Shown piece by piece: positions 31,665 to 39,744 of a stretch of DNA of 40,663 bases. Position 1 is the first letter of the stretch. Every line of letters starts with the position of its first letter. Origin of the DNA: Planctomycetota bacterium (GTDB taxonomy: Bacteria; Planctomycetota; Planctomycetia; Gemmatales; Gemmataceae); the NCBI GenBank assembly GCA_021413735.1, contig JAIOPV010000115.1, positions 1 through 40,663 on the forward strand. Direction: 5' to 3'. The notes under the pieces are model-generated. The model made no database searches, was not told the DNA's origin, and was given only the letters and a program-made list of their open reading frames with translations. The position numbers and the translations under genes are program-made.

Positions 31665-31668
31665 GGAG
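31665..31668 (+). promoter_or_regulatory. Shine-Dalgarno for TTG start of antiporter
   Basis: GGAG eight bases before the TTG at 31677. It supports an unusual TTG start; no ATG is better placed. Confidence 0.45.
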
Positions 31669-31676
31669 AGTAAGCC

Positions 31677-32993
31677 TTGTTCCACCCCGTCGAACTGATT
31701 CTCGCGTTGATGGTGGCGGCCGTCGCCATCGGCGTCTTCGCGCGCTTCCTCGGCGTGCCATACCCCATCCTCCTCACCATCGGCGGACTCGTTCTCGGAC
31801 TGCAACCGTGGACGCCACACGTCACCCTCGACCCGCAAGTCGTATTCCTGTTGTTCCTGCCGCCGCTGCTCTATGGCGGTGCGTTCCGAACGGAGTGGCC
31901 CGAGTTCCGTGGCCAACTCCGCCCCATCACTCTGCTCGCCGTCGGGCTTGTGCTGTTCACCACCGTTCTTGTCGCTGCCGCCGCTCACTATTGGGTTGGC
32001 CTGTCGTGGGTCGCGGGGTTCGTCCTGGGTGCGATTGTCTCACCACCAGACGCAGTCGCCGCAATGGCCGTCACGCAGCGGCTTCGCGTGCCAAGGGTCA
32101 TCACGACCATCCTCGAAGGCGAAAGCCTCGTGAACGACGCCTCGGCGTTGGTCGCGTTGCGACTCGCGATTGGGGCGATTGGAGCGACGACTTTCTCCGT
32201 GTGGGATGCTGGCATGCAGTTCGTCATTGTCAGTGCCGGCGGCATCGGCATCGGGTTGATTGGCGGCGTCCTCGTCATTCGACTGCACAAGTGGCTTGAC
32301 CGCCTCAAACTGACCGACAACAAGATCACCATCACGATCACGCTGTTGACGCCATACGCGATGTATCTGCCTGCCGAACACTTGCACGTTTCGGGCGTGC
32401 TTGCTGTCGTGACGGCGGGATTGTGGGTCGGTACGCGGTGCGAACAGGTCTTTTCCTGCGAGTTCTACAAGGAAGCCAGCCACGTTTGGGAATGGGTCGA
32501 GTTCATGCTGAACAGTCTCATCTTCATCCTCATCGGGCTGGCGATTGGGCCGATTCTGGAGAGCCTGAATGGGCAGCACAGCTTTGAGGCGATCATCACC
32601 GCGACCGCGATTATCTCGGCGGTGGTCATCGTCGCGCGACTCGTGTGGATGTTCCCCGGAGCCTACCTTCCTCGCTGGCTCGATCGGCAGTTCTTCACCA
32701 CCTACGATGCGTATCCACCGTGGCAATCGGTGACCGTGGTTGGCTGGACGGGTATGCGAGGGGTCGTGTCACTGGCAGCAGCTCTTTCGCTTCCGCTGAC
32801 CGGCGCCGATGGCGCTCCCTTTCCGGATCGCGAGGCGATTCAGTTCCTGACGTTCGGCGTGATCTTCGTGACGCTCGTTGGGCAAGGGCTGACGTTGCCG
32901 TTGTTGATTCGCACTCTTTCTGTGTCGATTCCGCAGGGGGAAGATGAGTCGACTGACGGAAACGGACATGACAACCCGCACTGTGCCGGGTAA
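31677..32993 (+). CDS. CPA1-family Na+/H+ (cation:proton) antiporter
   Basis: A polytopic inner-membrane protein of 438 residues with about 12 hydrophobic helices, family PF00999. Ion-path motifs are visible: SPPDAVA with Asp125 and the helix-5 pair Asn153-Asp154 in EGESLVNDASALV. The segments LLFLPPLLYGGAF and VVGWTGMRGVVSLAAALSL are also typical of CPA1 proteins. The C-terminal cytoplasmic tail is very short and polar, without a regulatory domain such as TrkA_C. The start is TTG at 31677 with GGAG upstream; the residues after it (FHPVELILALM) match the usual N-terminus. It probably exports Na+ or controls pH. It is followed 35 bases later by a small secreted protein gene. Confidence 0.9.
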   Translation: MFHPVELILALMVAAVAIGVFARFLGVPYPILLTIGGLVLGLQPWTPHVTLDPQVVFLLFLPPLLYGGAFRTEWPEFRGQLRPITLLAVGLVLFTTVLVAAAAHYWVGLSWVAGFVLGAIVSPPDAVAAMAVTQRLRVPRVITTILEGESLVNDASALVALRLAIGAIGATTFSVWDAGMQFVIVSAGGIGIGLIGGVLVIRLHKWLDRLKLTDNKITITITLLTPYAMYLPAEHLHVSGVLAVVTAGLWVGTRCEQVFSCEFYKEASHVWEWVEFMLNSLIFILIGLAIGPILESLNGQHSFEAIITATAIISAVVIVARLVWMFPGAYLPRWLDRQFFTTYDAYPPWQSVTVVGWTGMRGVVSLAAALSLPLTGADGAPFPDREAIQFLTFGVIFVTLVGQGLTLPLLIRTLSVSIPQGEDESTDGNGHDNPHCAG

Positions 32994-33028
32994 CGTGATG
33001 CCATCCGATTTCTTTCTGGAGAACTGCT

Positions 33029-33460
33029 ATGCGGCTGATTCTGGGGTCTGCGTTGGTGATGGCACTGTGCGGGGCGACTCTCGCTGGTCAGGCAGCAAAG
33101 GTCGACGGCAAACTGCTCGCCGGCAAATGGGAGCAAACACCTGACAAAGTGGATACGAAGAAAGATAAAGAGGACAAAGAAAAGAAAGCTCCACCGCCCG
33201 CTGGCCCGGCGATGGTGATCGAATTCACGCCCAATGAAAAGATGCCTTTGATGGGCACGATGTCGGTGACCGTGACCGACGCGGGCAAGGATTTCAAGGT
33301 CGATGGAAAGTACACGCTGGCAGCGGACAAGCTCACAGTCGAGATGAAACTCGGCGACAAGGACGTGAAGGAAACGCTCACCATCAAGAAGCTCACCGAC
33401 TCGGAATTCGTGACCGAGGATTCGAAGCAGAAAACCGAAAACCTTCGCCGCAAGCGATGA
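33029..33460 (+). CDS. Small secreted protein resembling Gemmata paralogous family TIGR03066
   Basis: 143 residues with a signal peptide (MRLILGSALVMALCGATLAG), then KLLAGKWEQTPD, a Lys/Asp-rich linker (DTKKDKEDKEKKAPPPAGP) and a lipocalin-like beta-strand series (MVIEFTPNEKMPLMGTMSVT, GKYTLAADKLTVEMKL, KETLTIKKLTDSEFVTED). The LxGKWE opening and this strand pattern recall the TIGR03066 family described as a Gemmata obscuriglobus paralogous group; that assignment is from memory. ATG at 33029 follows GGAGA. Ligand and role are unknown. Codons use the same bias as the neighbours. Confidence 0.7.
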   Translation: MRLILGSALVMALCGATLAGQAAKVDGKLLAGKWEQTPDKVDTKKDKEDKEKKAPPPAGPAMVIEFTPNEKMPLMGTMSVTVTDAGKDFKVDGKYTLAADKLTVEMKLGDKDVKETLTIKKLTDSEFVTEDSKQKTENLRRKR

Positions 33461-33498
33461 TTGCGTTTGGCGGGTGAGACGCACCCGATCGCTTGCGC

Positions 33499-33745
33499 GT
33501 TTTGGAGTTGCGCTTTTGTGTTTGTGCTTGGTTTTACCCCGAAGGGGTTGGAGAACATAGCCCAGGGTCGATCGCGAAGCGAGCGCACCCTGGGTATCAC
33601 GCGAACCAACAACCGTTCTCCTTACGAACCCAGGATGCTCCCCTGCTTGCGAACCCAGGGTGCGCCCCAAAGCGGGCGACCCTGGGCTGCGTTGTGCAAC
33701 CCCTTCGGGGTACAAAACACAACTGCAAAAACCCAACTTCAAAAC
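33499..33745. repeat. Long nested inverted-repeat element (about 247 bp)
   Basis: The two ends are inverted copies of each other over roughly 100 bases: GTTTTGGAGTTG... at the left and ...CAACTTCAAAAC at the right, with inner TTTTACCCCGAAGGGGTT versus AACCCCTTCGGGGTACAAAA and AGCCCAGGGTCG versus CGACCCTGGGCT. Several smaller hairpins are nested in it. It has no gene and looks like a MITE-like element. The arms are diverged, so pairing is imperfect. Confidence 0.75.
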
Positions 33746-34081
33746 TGGCACTCGGGTTCGCCAGGTTACGCAGACTTGGCGAAGCTTCCAAGAAAAACGT
33801 TGACCATTGCCCCTCAACGGGCTTTAACTGTCCGTGGTTGTCTCGCCCCGTTTCTCGCCAGGTTGCAACTCGCGCAACCTTTTCTCAGAAGGCGCGAATA
33901 GTTTGGTCAGCCAAACCGTCTTCGTTGTGGGTTCGGGTGTTTCAAATTTCACGGCATCAGATTTCTAACCTGCACCGTGAAAGAGGAAACCGGAGCCGAC
34001 TGTAGTTGGAATTGGTTCTTTAGTCTCAGCCTCTCGCCGCCCCGGAACTGGTCTGGGTGTGGCACAACGTAGGAGTGCATC
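33746..34081. other. Leader region of thioredoxin-like gene
   Basis: 336 bases without a supported gene. A TTGACC followed 17 bases later by TTTAAC (near 33799-33830) could be a sigma-70-type promoter, which would give a leader of about 240 bases. Confidence in the promoter is low. A good AGGAG lies just before the ATG at 34082. Confidence 0.3.
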
Positions 34082-34627
34082 ATGCGTCTGATCCGTACAC
34101 TCGCTCTGGCTCTCGTCGCTGGTCTGTTCGCTGCTCCGGTCAACGCTGACGACCTGAAGTCGGGCCCAGGCGAAAAGATCGCCGGACCGTTCCAGGTTAA
34201 GGCCATCACCGGCGAAAAGAAGGACACGACCCTTTGCTACGTCTGCAAGTTCGGCGCTGAAGAGCGTCCGGCCGTTGTCCTGATCTTCACCCAGAAGTCG
34301 GACGAGAACCTCGCCACGCTGGTCAAGGCTGTTGACGAAGTCCAGAAGAACAACGCCAAGCTCGGCACCGTGGTTGTTGGCGTCAGCGGCGTTGCAGACG
34401 CCGACTTCGCCAAGCTCCAGGAAACCCACAAGCTCATCACCCCGCTGACCGTCGCCGAAGACAAAGACGGCCCAGCCAAGTACAAGCTGAACAAAGACGC
34501 CGCCGTCACCGTTCTCGTGTACAAGAAGGGTGGCGCTATCAGCAAGACCTTCGCGTTCAAGGACACGAAGGCCGCCGCTGACAAGGCCAAGGACATCGCA
34601 GCAGCAGCCACCGAAGTCGTGAAGTGA
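34082..34627 (+). CDS. Exported thioredoxin-like protein
   Basis: 181 residues with a signal peptide (MRLIRTLALALVAGLFAAPV, cleavage near NAD). The mature part has GPFQVKAITGEKKDTTLCYV and then CKFGAEERPAVVLIF, reminiscent of a thioredoxin fold with a CxxC (Cys52-Tyr-Val-Cys55), and ends in an Ala/Lys-rich helix. AGGAG lies six bases before the ATG. Codons are strongly biased (GTC, AAG, CTG), which suggests high expression. The CYVC pair could be redox-active or metal-binding. Neither partner nor pathway can be told. A palindrome separates it from the HzsA-like gene downstream. Confidence 0.7.
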   Translation: MRLIRTLALALVAGLFAAPVNADDLKSGPGEKIAGPFQVKAITGEKKDTTLCYVCKFGAEERPAVVLIFTQKSDENLATLVKAVDEVQKNNAKLGTVVVGVSGVADADFAKLQETHKLITPLTVAEDKDGPAKYKLNKDAAVTVLVYKKGGAISKTFAFKDTKAAADKAKDIAAAATEVVK

Positions 34628-34655
34628 GTTCGGCTCGTTGAATGACGATTGTTCG

Positions 34656-34727
34656 AAACCCTCGTTCCGTTTAGCCGCGACGCAAGGCGGAGCGCTCCGC
34701 TTCGCGTCGCGGCTAAACAGGACGAGG
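34656..34727. repeat. Loop-free long palindrome
   Basis: Arms 34656-34690 and 34693-34727 are inverted at 31 of 35 positions and meet at a CGCT-like centre without a loop. It lies between the thioredoxin-like stop and the HzsA-like ribosome binding site, ending 9 bases before the latter's ATG. Confidence 0.8.
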
Positions 34728-34736
34728 GTGTTTTTC

Positions 34737-37700
34737 ATGTCCCGCCGCGTGACGCTTCTCGCAATTCTTCCGCTTCTCGGTTTTTCCTTCGCGGCCGCAC
34801 AACAACCGGACCTTTCCGGCACGATCAATGTCAGCCCGAAACACTTCTCGACCGACGCTTCAGTGAAGCTCGACTACGACATCGTCTATGTCCGCGCTCC
34901 GCGAAAGGGCGACGCTGTCGGCACGAACTGGCCCGAGATCGCGAACCCCGTGTTCATGGACCCCGGAGCCGATCTGATGCTCCTCCATCCGGACGGCAAA
35001 GAGGAATTGCTCGTCGCGGGCGGGCTCGGTTCAGTCACCGATCCGATGGTGTCGTTCGACGGGGAATGGGTGTACTACTCGCTGTTCCACGACATGAAGG
35101 GCGCGGCAACCACGCACGGCCCAGCCGCCGGTGCCGACATCTACAAGATCCATGTGAAGTCGAAGAAGATCGTCAGGCTCACGACGCAGCAGTTCACGCC
35201 GAACACCGGCGCGGGGAATTGGTCGAAAGACTTCCACACGCCCGAGACTGGCAAGAACGCGATTGCTTACGGCGTCTTCAACATGGGCCCGTGTCCGCTG
35301 CCGGGTGGGAAATTGATCTTCGCCAGCAACCGTAACGGGTTCAAGCCGCCGAAGCGATTGCCGCACACACTGCAACTGTTCGTGATGGACGAGGACGGCA
35401 GCAACGTCGAGTGCATCGGGCACTTGAACCTCGGCATGGCGTTGCACCCCGTTGTGCTGCGTGATGGTCGCGTAATGTTCTCGTCGCTCGAATCGCAGGG
35501 GTTGCGCACCTCCACGCTCTGGGGGTTGTGGAACATCAACCCGGACGGCACCGGTTGGGGACCGCTCGCCAGTGCGTTCGCGGTTGGCGGCAACCCGAGT
35601 GCATGGCATTTCCAGACGCAGCTCTCCGACGGCAACATCGTCGCGGAGGAATACTACAGCCAGACGAGTAGCGGCTTCGGCGGTTACGTGAAGTTCCCGC
35701 CAACGGTGCCGAGCGGTGAAACCGCGTTCGGTTCCGGATACGTTGGCGACCCCCGCAACCCGCCGCTGCGTCACGGTCGCCTCGACAACGGAAGCCCACG
35801 CATTCGGAAGTTCCCGTTCAGTCCGTTCGGCCTTGAAAACATCACGCCGTTCGCCCGCACCGACGAAGGACCGGCCGACTTCTCCGTTCGCGGTAGCCGC
35901 AACTCGACTCGCGTTGGGAAGGTTACCCATCCGTCGGCCGCACCGGACAATCACCTGCTGACGGTGTGGTCGTCTGGCCCGGTGAACGGCGGCTACACCG
36001 TGCATCAACCTGCGGTCGATGGCGGGCTGTATCTCATCAAGTCGGGTAAGACGGTGGACGAACCCGGCCAGATGTTGCTCATCAAGAACGACCCGAAGTT
36101 CAACGAACAGTGGCCGCGAGCGCTCGTGCCGTACAAGCGAGTTCACGGCATCGACGAACCCAAGATGCTGACGCCGCTCGCCAACGACGGGAAGCTGTCG
36201 CCGCAGTTGCCGGCCGGTACGCCGTTCGGGTTGGTCGGCACGTCGAGCTTTTACAAGCGCGAAAGCTATCCGAATGGCGTCGTGAAGCCCGGCAGTGTCA
36301 CGGCGGCTTTTGCGGGTGGACCGGACGCCAACGGCACACAAGACCTCGACCCGTTCAACACGACGGCGGAAGCGGCTTCGCTGAACTGGTTCAATCAAGG
36401 AGCCGACGCGGGACGCTACACGAACGATGATGTTCACGCGGTTCGCATCCTCGCGATGGAGCCAACGACTGACCGGAACACGGGTCCGCATTCGGGCCGC
36501 ACGTTCCGCAGTCACGCGAATGAACGCCTGCGAATCCTGGGCGAAGTTCCGCTGCGAAAGTTCGCTGGCGACAAACAACCCACCGATCCCGACGGCAACC
36601 CCGATACGAGTTTCCTCGCGAAGATTCCCGCCGATGTGGGGTTCACGTTCCAGACGCTCGACAAGCACGGCATGGTGTTGAACATGGCTCAGACGTGGCA
36701 TCAAGTGCGCCCCGGCGAGATTCGCCACGATTGCGGCGGCTGTCATGCTCACAGTCAGAAGCCGACCGAGTTCAAGCTCACGGCGGCCGCGAAGCCCGAC
36801 TACTCCGTCTTCGATCTCACGGAGAAAGCGCCGCTGCTCACGAGCAAGGCCAAGGACGAATCGAAGCAAAAGTGGGACACCAAGGACACCACGGGAGTCC
36901 GCTTCGAGAAGGGCGTGAAGAACGTCGAGTTCTACCGCGATGTGAAGCCAATTCTCGATCGGAGTTGTGCCGCGTGCCACACGGGCAAGGACGCGAAGCC
37001 CGCCGGCAACCTCGTGCTCGATGATAGCAAGATTGTGAACCTCGCCGACTGCGACGATGTACCGGGCACGTATTATCGGCTGGCGATGGACTTCGCCGCA
37101 CGCTTCGGACACAAGCCGCTCATCGGTTCGTGGAAGAACCAGAACGCCTCGCGATACATCCGCATGTTCCAGTCGCGTCGCAGCCTGCTCATCTGGAAGG
37201 TCTTCGGCGAACGGCTCGACGGCTGGAGCAACGACGACTTCCCCACGGAAACGACTCCGGGCAACGCCCAAACGCTTCAACTGAAGGGCCAACCGGTCCC
37301 GAACACGCCAGCGAACCGCAACCGTGCCGACCTCGACTTCACCGGAAGCGTGATGCCGCCACCCGACGCCGTGAAAGCCGGCAAGGTGCAGGCACTCACC
37401 GACGAAGACAAGTTCACGTTGGTTCGGTGGATCGACCTGGGGTGCCCGATTGACCTGGATTATGACGCGAAGAACCCGACGAAACCGGGCTTCGGCTGGG
37501 CGCTCGACGACCAACGACCGACGCTCGCGATGGCGATGCCGAAGGCTGGCGCGAACCTTCCGCTCGAACGAATCCTGATCGGGATGCACGATTACGGCAG
37601 CGGTCTCGACACAGCGAGTTTCGCGGTGACGGCGGACTTTGAGGTGAACGGCGTGGCGGTCGGTCAGAACCTGGCGTCGAAGTTCAAGGCGACTGGTCCG

Positions 37701-37823
37701 GGGGTGTTCGAGTTGGTGCTGTCGTCGCCGCTCTCGGTTGCGAAAGGCAAGATCACGGCTGGCGTGAAGGACAAGCAGGGGAATGTGACGCGAATCGAAC
37801 GCACGTTCTCAGCGGGGAAGTAA
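34737..37823 (+). CDS. HzsA-like (hydrazine synthase alpha-related) exported haem protein
   Basis: A 1028-residue exported protein. From ATG at 34737 a signal peptide (SRRVTLLAILPLLGFSFAAA) leads to a beta-propeller with PD40/WD-like blades (DIVYVRAPRKGD, KLIFASNRNGFKPPKRL, LQLFVMDEDGSNVECIGHLN), a middle domain, and a C-terminal haem region with CGGCH (666-670, in RHDCGGCHAHSQ) and CAACH (744-748, in RSCAACHTGKDA). It ends in a small beta domain. The arrangement (propeller, middle domain, haem domain) resembles HzsA of anammox bacteria and its many non-anammox homologues in planctomycetes. No HzsB, HzsC or other anammox gene is here, so hydrazine synthesis is not implied. The frame upstream to 34638 translates the palindrome and is excluded. 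Gene is likely expressed alone. Confidence 0.75.
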   Translation: MSRRVTLLAILPLLGFSFAAAQQPDLSGTINVSPKHFSTDASVKLDYDIVYVRAPRKGDAVGTNWPEIANPVFMDPGADLMLLHPDGKEELLVAGGLGSVTDPMVSFDGEWVYYSLFHDMKGAATTHGPAAGADIYKIHVKSKKIVRLTTQQFTPNTGAGNWSKDFHTPETGKNAIAYGVFNMGPCPLPGGKLIFASNRNGFKPPKRLPHTLQLFVMDEDGSNVECIGHLNLGMALHPVVLRDGRVMFSSLESQGLRTSTLWGLWNINPDGTGWGPLASAFAVGGNPSAWHFQTQLSDGNIVAEEYYSQTSSGFGGYVKFPPTVPSGETAFGSGYVGDPRNPPLRHGRLDNGSPRIRKFPFSPFGLENITPFARTDEGPADFSVRGSRNSTRVGKVTHPSAAPDNHLLTVWSSGPVNGGYTVHQPAVDGGLYLIKSGKTVDEPGQMLLIKNDPKFNEQWPRALVPYKRVHGIDEPKMLTPLANDGKLSPQLPAGTPFGLVGTSSFYKRESYPNGVVKPGSVTAAFAGGPDANGTQDLDPFNTTAEAASLNWFNQGADAGRYTNDDVHAVRILAMEPTTDRNTGPHSGRTFRSHANERLRILGEVPLRKFAGDKQPTDPDGNPDTSFLAKIPADVGFTFQTLDKHGMVLNMAQTWHQVRPGEIRHDCGGCHAHSQKPTEFKLTAAAKPDYSVFDLTEKAPLLTSKAKDESKQKWDTKDTTGVRFEKGVKNVEFYRDVKPILDRSCAACHTGKDAKPAGNLVLDDSKIVNLADCDDVPGTYYRLAMDFAARFGHKPLIGSWKNQNASRYIRMFQSRRSLLIWKVFGERLDGWSNDDFPTETTPGNAQTLQLKGQPVPNTPANRNRADLDFTGSVMPPPDAVKAGKVQALTDEDKFTLVRWIDLGCPIDLDYDAKNPTKPGFGWALDDQRPTLAMAMPKAGANLPLERILIGMHDYGSGLDTASFAVTADFEVNGVAVGQNLASKFKATGPGVFELVLSSPLSVAKGKITAGVKDKQGNVTRIERTFSAGK

Positions 37824-37830
37824 TCGCTTT

Positions 37831-37903
37831 GCGAGCCACGGGGTTTATCCCCGTGGTACAAGTCAAGAAAAGCAAGGCCACGGGGATAAACCCCGTGGCT
37901 CGC
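37831..37903. repeat. GCGAGCCACGGGG palindrome, copy 2
   Basis: Perfect 26-base arms (37831-37856, 37878-37903) with a 21-base loop, filling the gap between the convergent HzsA-like and ahcY genes. The arm differs from copy 1 (13685-13754) at a single base in the inner TTGAT/TTTAT loop. Confidence 0.88.
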
Positions 37904-37923
37904 CAGCTTCGTATCGAAACCAA

Positions 37924-39345
<1,422 letters not shown>

Positions 39346-39353
39346 GTTCAAAG

Positions 39354-39359
39354 TCTCCT
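39354..39359 (-). promoter_or_regulatory. Shine-Dalgarno of ahcY
   Basis: AGGAGA on the minus strand, eight bases before the GTG at 39345 and 12 bases after the riboswitch 3' stem. Its closeness to the riboswitch suggests control of translation initiation. Confidence 0.6.
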
Positions 39360-39370
39360 GACAAATGAAC

Positions 39371-39450
39371 GGGCGCCGTTGCACGGTAGTAATTCCACCT
39401 CCGCGAGCCTGGCAAGTACGCCGACGCGTCCCGTTGCAGCGCCCCTCGAA
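39371..39450 (-). promoter_or_regulatory. SAH riboswitch
   Basis: Read on the minus strand, the block contains, in order, CGAGGGGCGCTGCAACGGG (39448-39430), a variable insertion, GCCAGGCTCG (39412-39403), a second variable loop and GCAACGGCGCCC (39382-39371). This is the order and spacing of the SAH riboswitch core: P1 from CGAG pairing with CTCG, and P2 from GGGCGC pairing with GCGCCC. The remembered consensus has GAGCGC with GCGCTC; here both sides changed to keep pairing. It lies just before ahcY, its classical target, where SAH binding is known to switch expression on. Confidence 0.87.
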
Positions 39451-39591
39451 GAGATGGGGTGGTTTGAGATTATCGGCTCAAGACTGGGTCTCGTGTGGTG
39501 ATCTCACCGGGCTATTATCGACACGGGCAGACCGGTCGTCCACACCAGAACGGCAACGATGAGCCCATACTCGCGAGCCGTTGGGCGATGC

Positions 39592-39716
39592 AAAAGATCC
39601 CAGGCCGTTGGCCTGGGCTGAGGGAGCGCGGTCCTTCAGACCGCAAAGACATTCCCGGTTTTTGAGGTCTGAAGGACCGATCTTCCTCAGCCCGGGCCAA
39701 CGGCCTGGGGTCTTTT
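39592..39716. repeat. Nested palindrome, CAGGCCGTTGGCCTGGG family
   Basis: Outer arms 39592-39623 and 39685-39716 match inverted at 30 of 32 positions. Inside them, CGGTCCTTCAGACC (39629-39642) and GGTCTGAAGGACCG (39666-39679) form a perfect second stem of 14 bases. The outer arms each contain a small CAGGCCGTTGGCCTG hairpin. It lies between the divergent ahcY and ABC transporter genes. Confidence 0.88.
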
Positions 39717-39744
39717 AGGCTCCGGCGCCCATATCATATTCGCC

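Noticed and set aside
33493-34005. Plus-strand frames in the 33.5-34.0 kb gap
   Set aside because: They translate the nested inverted repeat (VVQPLRG-type peptides) and lack starts with ribosome binding sites.
35031-37589. 852-codon open frame on the minus strand opposite the HzsA-like gene
   Set aside because: It is the antisense shadow of a GC-rich gene: Arg/Val/Glu-rich, no recognisable domain, no ribosome binding site, while the plus strand has clear haem motifs.
34737-37823. Evidence of anammox metabolism from the HzsA-like protein
   Set aside because: No hzsB, hzsC or hydrazine dehydrogenase genes are nearby; such homologues are known to occur in non-anammox planctomycetes.
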